Notes: generated from the sequence alone by a model not told the origin. A stretch of 64,000 nt of DNA from Bacteroidota bacterium (GCA_023446155.1 JAEXIT010000009.1:62001-126000); one strand, 5' to 3'. Counted from the stretch's first letter, positions 8,745 through 17,911 are shown. Made by a program: numbers and translations.

Positions 8745-8770
8745 AGTTATTTGTCTACTGACAAATAACT
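8745..8770 (-). terminator. 11-bp hairpin after the PI-PLC gene
   Basis: AGTTATTTGTC (8745-8755) and GACAAATAACT (8760-8770) are perfectly complementary around a 4-nt loop. A short T-run follows a few bases later on the minus strand. It may be a first, weaker terminator or an RNA-stabilising hairpin. Confidence 0.5.
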
Positions 8771-8812
8771 TTCACAACGGATTATCAGATCTTCATTTTT
8801 GATCATTCAGAA

Positions 8813-9940
8813 TTATTTTTTAGTTAAAGATCTATTCGTAAGAATAACCTTTTCATGTAGTTTCGGATTCCATTTATTTCCGGCATAATCCATGATGACC
8901 CAGCCGGCTCTGTTTTTGATGTTATGCTCAATGAAATGTGCAGTCTCTGGATTAAAATATTTAGCAAAATAATACGGACTGGACCATATAGTACCACCAG
9001 ATGCTAAACTGGTATAATTTATAAATAGTTGACGATCGTCTAGGTTATTATTGGTTTTCTTTAAAAAATTCCGAATAGCATCTTTTTTGGGCCAGTACTT
9101 AATATTGTATTGATCCTGTACGTTTAGGGTGAGTTTTTTATTAATCATATGCGAAAAAGTAGCATTGTCTTTCCAGCCACAATATGGAAAAGAAGAGATG
9201 GATGAACTGTTGGGTAATCTGTTAAAAATAACAATTTTACCTCTGGTTTCACCAAGTGTAGGATTGTCAGAATTTGCTTTGTAGAAAATAGAATTAGGAG
9301 AATAGTAAGAATCTCTAAAGATATCGGTTACATTTTTCGTTGCATTTTTTGCAGATGTATGGTCTTTTTTAATACTCATAATAATAGTTTCCGAAGGATG
9401 CTGTTTGAGGAAAGTTTTTGCATCATTTAAAAATCGGTGTAAGCCAATATATAAATAAATGGAACCATGATGTAGCATAAAAGTATTGTTATTTGTGGCC
9501 CGCACTCTAATATCAAAAAAGCGAATACCATTATTCATTTGGTTTAGAAAATTACAATCTTGTGTCTTGGCCCAAACTCTTTTTATTGGGTTTTTTAATT
9601 CAAAAGTGCCGCTATCATGGGTTCCCGGGATTGATATTCTTGCCAAAGGAACGTTGTCTTTTATTGCGGCCATCCACGAATTCCAGTTCGTTAAATCATT
9701 TTTAGGGGTATACCCTTTTAAAGTCATATCCGTTGAGGATGATTCTTTGCTGGTTTCCCAAAAGGTATCGTCTTTTGTGCAGGAAGTAATGGTGAACAAT
9801 GCTATTAAAAAAGCGAATAGTTTAATTTTGATTGTGCTTTTTTGATTACCGATGGAACGATAATTGAATTTGTCTTTAGTATATAATATTACTCGATTAA
9901 TCATTAAATTAGATACCAAAGCGTGTTTAAATTTTGTCAT
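8813..9940 (-). CDS. Phosphatidylinositol-specific phospholipase C lipoprotein
   Basis: The PI-PLC X domain is recognisable from SIPGTHDSGTF (catalytic His108) and the second histidine region FMLHHGS (157-158). Bacterial enzymes cleave phosphatidylinositol to diacylglycerol and a cyclic inositol phosphate. A lipobox ITSC places the lipidated cysteine at residue 54, preceded by a hydrophobic stretch. The annotated start therefore leaves an unusually long segment of about 35 residues before the signal helix, and the true start may be a later, non-ATG codon. It is probably on the outer membrane or surface. The substrate is inferred from the family. Confidence 0.9.
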   Translation of the reverse strand: MTKFKHALVSNLMINRVILYTKDKFNYRSIGNQKSTIKIKLFAFLIALFTITSCTKDDTFWETSKESSSTDMTLKGYTPKNDLTNWNSWMAAIKDNVPLARISIPGTHDSGTFELKNPIKRVWAKTQDCNFLNQMNNGIRFFDIRVRATNNNTFMLHHGSIYLYIGLHRFLNDAKTFLKQHPSETIIMSIKKDHTSAKNATKNVTDIFRDSYYSPNSIFYKANSDNPTLGETRGKIVIFNRLPNSSSISSFPYCGWKDNATFSHMINKKLTLNVQDQYNIKYWPKKDAIRNFLKKTNNNLDDRQLFINYTSLASGGTIWSSPYYFAKYFNPETAHFIEHNIKNRAGWVIMDYAGNKWNPKLHEKVILTNRSLTKK

Positions 9941-10326
9941 GATAATATAAAAAAATTAATGAATACAAAGTTTTTTTCCTATTTGTCTTGATAGCAATTG
10001 GAAAGGAGAAGATTGATAATTGCTTGATAGTATTACAGGATTATAAAGTGTTCTGTTTAGAGTGGTGTATAAAAGTAAAATGTTTGATGAATTTAGTGGG
10101 GGGTCAGGCCTCTAGAGTCACCCGATTGTTTATAGATGACCCCTAGCAAAATTTTAATGTGATTAATAGGAATAATTTTGATAGTTGTTTGTCGAAAATC
10201 AGAAGGAGTAGTCGTGATAAGATAAGAACGATAGAAACTATTTTGAAAACGGAACTACTTTTTAATATGTTTAGTTTTGTATGAGCGCATAGTATTTTTT
10301 GTATTTTTATAGAAAAATAAGGCTTT
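9941..10326. other. 386-bp intergenic region between divergent genes
   Basis: No gene is supported. It contains a GC-richer patch at 10098-10143 with the inverted pair GGGGTCA/TGACCCC around a 30-nt loop holding the palindrome CTCTAGAG, out of keeping with the AT-rich surroundings. It may be an operator or a small structured RNA. A T-rich near-match to TAnnTTTG lies around 10287-10296, before the DUF4442 gene. Confidence 0.45.
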
Positions 10327-10779
10327 ATGAAATTTACACCTTCAAAACTAAACACCTTCTTGTTCTTTAAATTACCATCGGCTTTTTGGAGTGGCGTACG
10401 TGTGCGAAAGATATCGGAAGTTTCCTGTGAAGTAACGGTCAAGCATCGCTGGTTGAATCAGAATCCGTTTAACTCGATGTATTTTGCCGTTCAGGCAATG
10501 GCAGCGGAATTGACTACCGGTGCGTTGGTGATGTATCAGATTCAGCGTAGCGGAAGGAAGATTTCAATGTTGGTAGCGAATAATAAAGGTAATTTTTCAA
10601 AAAAAGCACGAGGCCGGATTACGTTTGTTTGTAATGACGGTCATCTGATTGAAGAGGCGATTAAAAATACCATTACAACCGGCGAAGGCCAAACATTCTG
10701 GATGAAATCGATCGGAAAAGATGAAAAAGGGGATCAGGTGTCGGAAATGGAATTCGAATGGAGTGTACGGATTAAGTAA
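10327..10779 (+). CDS. DUF4442-domain (hotdog-fold) protein
   Basis: The 150-residue protein matches DUF4442, a family with the hotdog fold used by acyl-CoA thioesterases. The KHRWLNQNPFNSMYFAVQAMAAELTTG region (broadly residues 40-65) is typical, with conserved N and F around the presumed active-site helix. No gene partner hints at the substrate. Thioesterase activity is inference from the fold. Confidence 0.85.
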   Translation: MKFTPSKLNTFLFFKLPSAFWSGVRVRKISEVSCEVTVKHRWLNQNPFNSMYFAVQAMAAELTTGALVMYQIQRSGRKISMLVANNKGNFSKKARGRITFVCNDGHLIEEAIKNTITTGEGQTFWMKSIGKDEKGDQVSEMEFEWSVRIK

Positions 10780-10924
10780 TCTTTTAAGGGTAATTTTACT
10801 ACGTTAAACCTAACTTAAATAACTTTTATATTCCCAATATAGCTTTTAAATTTGTAATAAAATGCTGAAAATGAAAAGGGTGTAAGCTTTGTTGTTGACG
10901 GTGTTTTCGAAAAAGAAAGGGTGT

Positions 10925-11833
10925 ATGAAAGTATTAATTACCGGAGCGACCGGTTTAGTAGGGAAGGAATTGGTTGCGCTGCTGTTACAAAACGGTATCG
11001 CGATTCATTATCTCACTACTTCCCGGAAGAAAATAGAAAAAGAATCCTATTACCACGGATTTTTCTGGAATCCGGAACAGGGTATTATAGATGAAAACTG
11101 CTTGTTGGGAGTGGATGTAATCGTACATTTGGCAGGTGCTTCCATTTCAAAACGATGGACTTCGGCCTATAAACAGGAAATTATCGAAAGCCGAATCCTG
11201 TCGTCCAATCTTTTGTATAAAGTACTAAAAGAAAATCCAAATCAGGTCCGACAAATTATTAGTGCTTCCGCTATCGGGATTTATCCGGATAGCCAAACAG
11301 TAATGTATAGCGAGGAATCCAAAGAGGTGAGCGATACTTTTTTGGGTAATGTGGTATACAAATGGGAAGACGCCGTTGCTCAATTCCGTAGATTGGATAT
11401 TAATGTCTGCAAACTCCGTTTCGGATTGGTATTGTCCAATCAGGGCGGCGTTTTAATGGAAATGCTCAAACCTGTTAAAATGGGAATGGCAGCTGGTTTT
11501 GGTTCCGGAAAACAATTTCAGTCCTGGATTCATATTCACGATCTGGCCGATATGATTTATTTTGCGATGGAAAATAACTGGACCGGTGTTTATAATGCCG
11601 TAGCGCCCAATCCGGTAACGAGTCAGGAAATGATAAAAGCAATCGCCGAAGCCGTCAATAAAGAAGTGATCCTTCCAAATGCGCCTCGTTTTATGATGAA
11701 ACTCATTTTGGGCGACATGCATATACTACTATTTGAAAGTCAGAAAGTAAGTGCGCAAAAAGCACTCGACAATGGTTTTCAGTTCAAATACAAATTCCTC
11801 GATAAGGCGTTGGATAATCTCTTACGGCCATAA
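10925..11833 (+). CDS. TIGR01777-family NAD(P)-dependent epimerase-like oxidoreductase
   Basis: The start is the ATG at 10925, which opens directly with the Rossmann motif MKVLITGATGLVG; the upstream frame adds 12 unconserved residues. The family (YfcH/SDR39U1-like) has an extended SDR fold and a C-terminal DUF1731 region, here PRFMMKLILGDMHILLFESQKVSAQK from about residue 255. The 302 residues match the usual length. The reaction is unknown. It is a single-gene unit whose end is followed by a hairpin. Confidence 0.92.
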   Translation: MKVLITGATGLVGKELVALLLQNGIAIHYLTTSRKKIEKESYYHGFFWNPEQGIIDENCLLGVDVIVHLAGASISKRWTSAYKQEIIESRILSSNLLYKVLKENPNQVRQIISASAIGIYPDSQTVMYSEESKEVSDTFLGNVVYKWEDAVAQFRRLDINVCKLRFGLVLSNQGGVLMEMLKPVKMGMAAGFGSGKQFQSWIHIHDLADMIYFAMENNWTGVYNAVAPNPVTSQEMIKAIAEAVNKEVILPNAPRFMMKLILGDMHILLFESQKVSAQKALDNGFQFKYKFLDKALDNLLRP

Positions 11834-11863
11834 AAAAAGTGCTGAAAATATTCAGCACTCCGT
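11833..11863 (-). terminator. Terminator for the yceI-like gene
   Basis: On the minus strand AGTGCTGA and TCAGCACT pair around a short AT loop and are followed by a seven-T run. It lies immediately after the stop of the convergent epimerase gene and may serve both. Confidence 0.75.
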
Positions 11864-11889
11864 AGCATAATCGTAAGATGAAGTAATAA

Positions 11890-12555
11890 TTATTTTGTTG
11901 CTTTTACGCTAACTTTTAATTCGATATCGTCATTGATAAATTTGTCTCCTAAATTGTCAAATACAGATTTAGAACCATAATTTACATTCCACAACGTTCT
12001 GTTTATGGTAAAAGGCTCACTTTCGATGCTGATACCATTGGCATCGGCAGTGATTGCAGCCGGGAATTTCACGCTTTTTGTGATGTCTTTTAAGGTCAGG
12101 TTTCCTTCAACCATTTTCTTTCCGGCTTCTTCGGTTACTTTGGTAATTTCAAATACCGCTTCCGGATATTTTTTAGTGTTAAAGAAATGATCCACATCAC
12201 TTTCTTTTCCAAGACCTTTTAAGTGGCCTTCCAAAGTTGTTTTCTCGTCACCTTTTAAATCGGTTACCGCGATAGAGGTCATATCAATAAAAACCTTTCC
12301 GGTTTCAATAACACCATCTTTGGCATATAGTTCACCATTTTTAATACTAATCGTTCCGGTGTGCTTTCCGGTTGGTTTGCTACCTACCCAATTAATGGAA
12401 GATGCTTTGGCATCTACATTAAACTTTGCGGCTTCGTTCGAAGTAATAGGAGCTTCTACCGTTTCTTTAATCTCGGCTTCGTTGGTCGTTTCTTTTTTAC
12501 AAGAAGCCAGTGATAAAGTCGCTAAAACAAATAAACTTAAAATGCCTTTTTTCAT
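11890..12555 (-). CDS. YceI-family lipoprotein
   Basis: 221 residues with a lipoprotein signal (lipobox LASC, Cys19) and a YceI domain from about residue 45: INWVGSKPTGKHTGTISI, then the VEGNLTLKDITKSVKFP block. YceI proteins are lipocalin-like beta-barrels that bind isoprenoid chains. Lipid binding at the envelope is therefore likely, though the ligand is not known here. It is a monocistronic gene. Confidence 0.92.
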   Translation of the reverse strand: MKKGILSLFVLATLSLASCKKETTNEAEIKETVEAPITSNEAAKFNVDAKASSINWVGSKPTGKHTGTISIKNGELYAKDGVIETGKVFIDMTSIAVTDLKGDEKTTLEGHLKGLGKESDVDHFFNTKKYPEAVFEITKVTEEAGKKMVEGNLTLKDITKSVKFPAAITADANGISIESEPFTINRTLWNVNYGSKSVFDNLGDKFINDDIELKVSVKATK

Positions 12556-12755
12556 AAAAATAAATTTTTAGTTTCCACAAATCTATCGAAACGAAACGAA
12601 TAAATTCTTAAAATTATATTAAATTTCGATTACGAATCGCACCAAAAAGCCGTTTTTATTGTTCTTTTTTTGATTGATAAGGATGTCGGAATTACCGGTA
12701 AATCCTTGTCTTTTTTGCAGTTAATGCCGGTTTTGAAAAAATAGTTAGGTGACAA

Positions 12756-12788
12756 ATTGACATTTTTAAATATTTGGCAATACTTTTG
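12756..12788 (+). promoter_or_regulatory. grpE promoter
   Basis: ATTG at 12756-12759 and TACTTTTG at 12781-12788 fit the Bacteroidota -33/-7 pattern with a 21-bp spacer, about 30 bp upstream of grpE. No CIRCE element is present. Confidence 0.6.
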
Positions 12789-12817
12789 CAATCCAAATTA
12801 GCGATACAAACTGAAAA

Positions 12818-13384
12818 ATGTTCAAGAAAATATTTAAAAATATGAGCCAGGACAATACTGAAAACATAGAAAAAGAAACAGCACAAGGAGAAAATGCAGC
12901 AGAAAATCAGGGGATTCCACAACCGGAACTTACTGTTGAAGAACAATTGCAGGAAGAAGTAGCAAAAGAAAAAGACAAATTCCTACGACTGTTCGCGGAG
13001 TTTGAAAACTATAAAAAACGAACTTCAAAAGAACGATTGGATTTGTTTAAAACAGCCAATCAGGAAGTTTTACAGGCCATGTTGCCGGTATTGGACGATT
13101 TTGACAGGGCTTTGCCGGAAATCGCGAAAAATCTGGGTGACGAAAACCTGACAAAAGGGGTGACGCTGATTTATGATAAATTAAAATCAACTTTAGTGTC
13201 GAAAGGCCTTGAAGAAGTGGAACTGAAAGCCGGTGATGCTTTTGATGCGGATTATGCAGAAGCCATTACCCTGATTCCGGCACCGTCGGAAGAATTAAAA
13301 GGGAAAATTGTGGATGTAATCGAAAAAGGATACAAACTTGGCGACAAAATTATCCGTTTTCCAAAAGTAGTGGTAGGACAATAA
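12818..13384 (+). CDS. grpE: Nucleotide exchange factor GrpE
   Basis: GrpE releases ADP from DnaK. The 188-residue protein has an acidic, disordered N-terminus, a long coiled coil (about 45-100, including FLRLFAEFENYKKRTSKER) and the C-terminal beta-wing (ITLIPAPSEE ... GYKLGDKIIRFPKVVV). A second ATG eight codons downstream (12842) is an alternative start. It is followed by dnaJ after a hairpin-containing gap, forming the usual co-chaperone pair; dnaK is not in the window. Confidence 0.96.
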   Translation: MFKKIFKNMSQDNTENIEKETAQGENAAENQGIPQPELTVEEQLQEEVAKEKDKFLRLFAEFENYKKRTSKERLDLFKTANQEVLQAMLPVLDDFDRALPEIAKNLGDENLTKGVTLIYDKLKSTLVSKGLEEVELKAGDAFDADYAEAITLIPAPSEELKGKIVDVIEKGYKLGDKIIRFPKVVVGQ

Positions 13385-13400
13385 AGCTTAAAAAATAGAA

Positions 13401-13431
13401 ACTCCGGAGGCCTTTTTTGTGCCTTCGGAGT
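13401..13431 (+). promoter_or_regulatory. Hairpin between grpE and dnaJ
   Basis: ACTCCGGAGG (13401-13410) and CCTTCGGAGT (13422-13431) pair over 10 bp with one G-U; the T-run lies in the loop, not after the stem. It sits 25 bp before the dnaJ start, so it may be a processing or attenuation element setting the GrpE:DnaJ ratio. Confidence 0.55.
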
Positions 13432-13455
13432 ATTTCAATTGGAATAATTTGGTTT

Positions 13456-14586
13456 ATGAAAAAAGATTTTTACGAAATATTAGGTATTGAAAAAGGCGCT
13501 TCGCCGGAGCAAATTAAAAAAGCGTACCGAAAAAAAGCGATCGAATATCATCCTGATAAAAACCCGGGCGATAAAGAAGCGGAAGAGAAATTTAAACTGG
13601 CGGCTGAAGCCTATGAAGTACTAAGTGATCCTGACAAAAAAGCACGTTATGATCAATATGGTCACGCGGCTTTCGACGGTGCCGGTGGATTTGGCGGTGG
13701 CGGACATATGAATATGGACGACATATTCAGTCAGTTCGGGGATATTTTCGGAAGCGCTTTCGGTGGCGGATTCGGCGGTTTTAGCGGTGGATTCGGCGGA
13801 GGCGGTGGTCAGCGTCGTATGAAAGGGAGTAACCTGCGAATCAAAGTGAAATTAACACTGGAGGAAATCGCAAACGGCGTTGAGAAAAAAGTCAAAGTGA
13901 AACGTAAAGTTCAGGCGCAAGGGGTAACCTATAAAACCTGTCCAACCTGTAACGGTTCCGGTCAGGTGACAAAAGTGACCAATACGATTCTGGGAAGAAT
14001 GCAAACGTCTTCTCCGTGTCATACCTGTAGCGGTAGCGGACAAATCATCGATAGTAAACCATCCAATGCCGATGCGCAGGGAATGATTATGGAGGATGAA
14101 ACGGTATCGATCAAAATTCCGGCTGGAGTAGTAGACGGTATGCAGTTAAAAGTGGCCGGAAAAGGAAACGACGCACCAGGCGGAAACAGTGTTCCCGGCG
14201 ATTTGATCGTGGCTATCGAAGAGGTAGAACATGAAAAATTAAAGCGTGAAGGCGAAAACTTGCATTACGATTTGTACATCAGTGTGGCCGAAGCGGCTTT
14301 GGGAACCTCAAAAGATATCGATACGGTAAACGGAAAAGTACGTATCAAACTGGAAGAAGGGATACAATCCGGAAAAATTCTGCGTCTGAAAGGGAAAGGA
14401 ATTCCAAGTCTGAACAGTTATGGTAGCGGTGATTTACTGGTCCATGTTAATGTTTGGACGCCGAAAACACTGAACAAAGAACAGAAGCAGTTTTTTGAGA
14501 AAATGTTAAACGATGAAAACTTTATTCCGAAACCGGAAAAATCAGATAAATCATTTTTTGAAAAAGTTAAGGACATGTTTTCATAA
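13456..14586 (+). CDS. dnaJ: Molecular chaperone DnaJ
   Basis: The start is the ATG at 13456 (MKKDFYEILG), the classic J-domain opening; the longer frame adds 13 unrelated residues. The J domain carries HPD at 32-34, followed by a Gly/Phe-rich linker. The zinc-binding region shows only two CxxCxGxG motifs (CPTCNGSG and CHTCSGSG) instead of four, which I believe is normal for flavobacterial DnaJ. The C-terminal substrate domains follow. It stimulates DnaK and delivers unfolded substrates. Two hairpins follow the stop. Confidence 0.97.
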   Translation: MKKDFYEILGIEKGASPEQIKKAYRKKAIEYHPDKNPGDKEAEEKFKLAAEAYEVLSDPDKKARYDQYGHAAFDGAGGFGGGGHMNMDDIFSQFGDIFGSAFGGGFGGFSGGFGGGGGQRRMKGSNLRIKVKLTLEEIANGVEKKVKVKRKVQAQGVTYKTCPTCNGSGQVTKVTNTILGRMQTSSPCHTCSGSGQIIDSKPSNADAQGMIMEDETVSIKIPAGVVDGMQLKVAGKGNDAPGGNSVPGDLIVAIEEVEHEKLKREGENLHYDLYISVAEAALGTSKDIDTVNGKVRIKLEEGIQSGKILRLKGKGIPSLNSYGSGDLLVHVNVWTPKTLNKEQKQFFEKMLNDENFIPKPEKSDKSFFEKVKDMFS

Positions 14587-14606
14587 TGTTTATAAAAGTT
14601 ATACTT

Positions 14607-14640
14607 TTGAATTTCACTAGCTAAGGCTGGTGAATTTCTT
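14607..14640 (+). terminator. First terminator hairpin after dnaJ
   Basis: TTCACTAGC and GCTGGTGAA form a 9-bp stem (one G-U) followed by a T-rich run. Confidence 0.6.
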
Positions 14641-14656
14641 TTTCATAGCAATTTTT

Positions 14657-14690
14657 CCCATCCTTGCGAAAATCAGGGGTGGGTTTTTTT
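14657..14690 (+). terminator. Second terminator hairpin after dnaJ
   Basis: CCCATCC and GGGTGGG form a 7-bp stem (one G-U) followed by seven T. Confidence 0.7.
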
Positions 14691-14751
14691 ATAAGAATCA
14701 ATCCTATTTGGTAACTATTTTTTACTTTTACAGAAATCTATAGTTAATCAA

Positions 14752-15675
14752 ATGAGTTCAATCTTAGAGGTTAAAAACGTTGTAAAGCAATACGGTGATT
14801 ATACAGCTTTAAACAGCGTTTCTTTAAAAGTTCCCAAAGGAAGTATATATGGACTGTTAGGTCCGAATGGTGCCGGAAAAACATCCCTGATCCGGATTAT
14901 TAACCAGATTACCATGCCCGATAGCGGCGAAGTAATTCTCGACGGTGAAAAATTAGCACCGCATCACGTTCAACATATCGGTTATATGCCCGAAGAACGA
15001 GGTTTGTACAAAACCATGAAAGTAGGGGAACAGGCGTTGTACCTGGCACAATTAAAAGGACTTTCGAAAGCGGAAGCCAAAAAACAACTGCAATATTGGT
15101 TCGAAAAACTGGAAATTCAGGGTTGGTGGAACAAAAAAATCCAGGAACTTTCCAAAGGGATGGCGCAGAAAATCCAGTTTGTGGTTACGGTATTGCACCA
15201 ACCGAAATTGTTGATTTTTGACGAACCTTTTTCTGGTTTTGACCCGGTTAATGCCAACATCATCAAAGACGAAATTCTCGAATTAAAGAAAAAAGGATCC
15301 ACAATTATTTTTTCGACCCACCGTATGGAAAGTGTGGAAGAAATGTGTGACGATATCGCGCTGATTCATAAATCCAACAAGCTGATCGAAGGTAAATTGA
15401 TCGATGTAAAAAAGGAACACCGTACCAATGCTTTCGAAGTGGGAATCCTGTCAGATAATATCGAACGCCTGATGTACGAACTGACACAACAATTTACCCT
15501 GGAGCAAACCAATTTTAAATCGCTTAACGACGAATTAAAACTGGAGGTGCAACTCGGAAACGGAACCCCGAATGCATTGTTGAATATTTTAACCCAAAAT
15601 GGACAGGTAACCCATTTTGTGGAAAAAATTCCAAGTGTGAACGATATTTTTATTCAAACTGTAAGCCGTAAATAA
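14752..15675 (+). CDS. ABC transporter ATP-binding protein (NatA-like)
   Basis: 307 residues with Walker A GPNGAGKTS (about 37-45), the signature-like LSKGMAQKIQF, Walker B LLIFDEPFSGFDP and the H-loop STHRM, plus a C-terminal domain of about 90 residues typical of DUF4162-type NatA proteins. It powers the adjacent permease, whose ATG overlaps its stop by one base, so the two are translationally coupled. The exported substrate is unknown; NatAB-type systems have been linked to sodium export. Confidence 0.93.
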   Translation: MSSILEVKNVVKQYGDYTALNSVSLKVPKGSIYGLLGPNGAGKTSLIRIINQITMPDSGEVILDGEKLAPHHVQHIGYMPEERGLYKTMKVGEQALYLAQLKGLSKAEAKKQLQYWFEKLEIQGWWNKKIQELSKGMAQKIQFVVTVLHQPKLLIFDEPFSGFDPVNANIIKDEILELKKKGSTIIFSTHRMESVEEMCDDIALIHKSNKLIEGKLIDVKKEHRTNAFEVGILSDNIERLMYELTQQFTLEQTNFKSLNDELKLEVQLGNGTPNALLNILTQNGQVTHFVEKIPSVNDIFIQTVSRK

Positions 15676-16979
15676 TGAGCGTTTTATCCCTAATCATAAA
15701 AAGAGAATTTATCGCCAAGGTGCGTAATAAATCATTTATCGTGATGACGTTCTTAAGTCCGTTGCTAATCGTGGGTATGTCTTTCCTGATTGGCTATTTG
15801 GTCAATATGAACAATGCAGAAGTCAAAAAAGTAGCGATACACGACGAATCCGGAATCTTTAAAAGCGATTTCAAAGATACCAAGAAGACCGTCTATGTTG
15901 ATTTGTCGGCTATGCCGCTACAAGTCGCAAAAGATACGGCCAGCAAAAACTACGAGGGAATGATTTACATCCCGAAAGTAACCAATCCAAAAGAATTGCT
16001 GACTAAAGTAGAATATATTTCAGATGACAGCCCAAGTATGGACTTTATCATGAGTATGGAAGAAGTAATTGATCATCAGTTAACACAGAACAATCTGAAA
16101 GAATTGGGATTTGATTACGATAAAATCGAAAAAGCCAAAACCAATGCCAGTATTCACCTGACAAAGTTTTCGGGCGAAGACAGTATTAAAGGACTAAACG
16201 AGATCAAAATCATAATTGGTTCGGCCTTTGGTTATCTGATCATGATGTTTATCATCATTTATGGTAACTTTGTAATGCGCAGTGTAATCGAGGAAAAAAC
16301 AAACCGTATTATCGAGATCATTATCTCATCGGTAAAACCATTCCAGCTGATGCTCGGTAAAATTATCGGAAACTCATTGGCGGGACTTCTACAGTTTACG
16401 ATTTGGGCTATTGTAGGGATTACGTTGCTCGTGGGAGTTGCTTCCTTTTTTGGGGTGCAAACCGGAGCGCAGGCTTCGATTGATCCGGAAATGATCAATG
16501 CGGCACAACAGGAAATGGGCGGAACCATGCAAGCGTATATCAAAGAAATTTTAAACTTGCCTTTGGGAACATTGGTGAGCTGTTTTATCATCTATTTTAT
16601 TGGCGGATACTTTTTATATAGTTCGCTATATGCCGCTATCGGTGCCGCTGTCGACAGTGAAACGGATTCGCAGCAATTCCTGTTACCGATTATTATGCCG
16701 ATGATGTTGGGGGTATATGTTGGTTTCTTTACCGTAATGAACGATCCTCATGGTACCGTAGCAACCGTGTTTTCGATTATACCGCTCACTTCACCCATTG
16801 TAATGCTAATGCGTATCCCGTTTGGAGTGCCATGGTGGCAATTGGTTATCTCGATTGCGTTATTATTCGGAACCTTTTTACTGGTGGTATGGTTTGCCTC
16901 CAAAATTTACAGAGTGGGTATCCTGATGTACGGTAAAAAACCTACCTGGAAAGAGTTATACAAATGGCTTAAATATTAG
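15675..16979 (+). CDS. ABC-2 type transporter permease (NatB-like)
   Basis: 434 residues: a transmembrane helix near the N-terminus (about 22-45), a large extracytoplasmic domain (about 50-170), then five or so hydrophobic helices from about 180 to 415, the ABC-2 exporter layout. IEEKTNRIIEIIISSVKPFQLMLGK (split around residues 200-225) is the conserved coupling segment of this family. It works with the upstream ATPase as an exporter; the substrate is unknown. Confidence 0.92.
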   Translation: MSVLSLIIKREFIAKVRNKSFIVMTFLSPLLIVGMSFLIGYLVNMNNAEVKKVAIHDESGIFKSDFKDTKKTVYVDLSAMPLQVAKDTASKNYEGMIYIPKVTNPKELLTKVEYISDDSPSMDFIMSMEEVIDHQLTQNNLKELGFDYDKIEKAKTNASIHLTKFSGEDSIKGLNEIKIIIGSAFGYLIMMFIIIYGNFVMRSVIEEKTNRIIEIIISSVKPFQLMLGKIIGNSLAGLLQFTIWAIVGITLLVGVASFFGVQTGAQASIDPEMINAAQQEMGGTMQAYIKEILNLPLGTLVSCFIIYFIGGYFLYSSLYAAIGAAVDSETDSQQFLLPIIMPMMLGVYVGFFTVMNDPHGTVATVFSIIPLTSPIVMLMRIPFGVPWWQLVISIALLFGTFLLVVWFASKIYRVGILMYGKKPTWKELYKWLKY

Positions 16980-16987
16980 CAAATACA

Positions 16988-17815
16988 ATGCTGGAACATG
17001 TAAAGAACATATTGGGATTTCGGCTGATCGACACCAAAAGCATCGATTTTTCGGTGTTCGATCTGCTCGTCCTGGTCTTTGCTTTTATGTTCACCGGGAT
17101 TATACTGCGGATTATCTTCCGGATTATAATCAAAAAAATACCCGAACAGGATAAAAATAAATTTGTAGGCGTATTTCAGTTTTTTAAATACATCGTTTAC
17201 ATTTTTGTGGTGATGTTCACACTTCATGCTTCCGGCGTGAATATGAACGTCTTCCTGACAGCCTCGGCAGCACTGTTTGTCGGAATTGGATTGGCATTAC
17301 AAACCTTTTTTCAGGATATCATTTCCGGCGTTCTGATGATACTCGACCAGTCGTTACACGTGGGCGATGTTATTGAAGTGGATGGGAAAGTAGGTAAGGT
17401 AACCGAAATCCGCTTGCGAACCACCCGAGCGGTGACCCGCAACGATAGGGTGATGATTATTCCAAACCATCAGTTTATGAGCGAAACCCTTTTTAACTGG
17501 ACACAAAACAACAGTACCAACCGCGAACAGGTGACCGTTGGAGTGGCCTATGGTAGCGATGTACAACTGGTGAAAAAATTACTGGAAGATTGTGTCCGCG
17601 AAACGGAAGGTGTGGTCGTAGAAGAAGGAATCACAGTGCTTTTTCAGGATTTTGGGGATTCGTCTCTCGATTTTGCCGTAACGTTCTCGGTTAGCGATGG
17701 AATGAGAAGTCCGAAGATTCAAAGTGAAATCCGATTTAAAATCGATGCGGTTTTCCAGCAACATAAAATCAGTATCCCGTTCCCGCAACGGGAAATTACA
17801 ATCCTGAACCGCTAA
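16988..17815 (+). CDS. Small-conductance mechanosensitive channel (MscS family)
   Basis: A 275-residue MscS-type channel: two N-terminal membrane helices, the pore-lining third helix (SAALFVGIGLALQTFFQ, about 91-107), a beta domain (GDVIEVDGKVGKVTEIRLRTT) and a C-terminal alpha/beta domain. It opens under membrane tension to release solutes after hypo-osmotic shock. It starts 8 bp after the exporter permease and is probably in the same transcript. Confidence 0.94.
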   Translation: MLEHVKNILGFRLIDTKSIDFSVFDLLVLVFAFMFTGIILRIIFRIIIKKIPEQDKNKFVGVFQFFKYIVYIFVVMFTLHASGVNMNVFLTASAALFVGIGLALQTFFQDIISGVLMILDQSLHVGDVIEVDGKVGKVTEIRLRTTRAVTRNDRVMIIPNHQFMSETLFNWTQNNSTNREQVTVGVAYGSDVQLVKKLLEDCVRETEGVVVEEGITVLFQDFGDSSLDFAVTFSVSDGMRSPKIQSEIRFKIDAVFQQHKISIPFPQREITILNR

Positions 17816-17911
17816 TTTTTTTTTCGGGGCAGGAGTTTAGCATAAACTTCACAAACTTTGTTTTGCTTTTTGTTATTTTAGCAAACAGTTAACTTTCAAA
17901 TACGGTCGATA

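Larger units (their letters stand above)
8207..8812. other. 606-bp intergenic region with promoter and hairpins
   Basis: No gene is supported here. It holds TATATTTG on the minus strand (8280-8287), a candidate -7 box for the DUF4870 operon, a copy of the TTGATTGATGA tract (8221-8237), and two hairpins (8607-8650 and 8745-8770) that lie after the PI-PLC stop. Confidence 0.6.

Noticed and set aside
10143..10442. 99-codon minus-strand frame opposite the DUF4442 gene start
   Set aside because: No recognisable family, low-complexity hydrophobic composition and overlap with a well-supported gene.
12751..12788. CIRCE-type heat-shock operator before grpE
   Set aside because: No TTAGCACTC-N9-GAGTGCTAA inverted repeat is present; only ordinary promoter boxes were seen.
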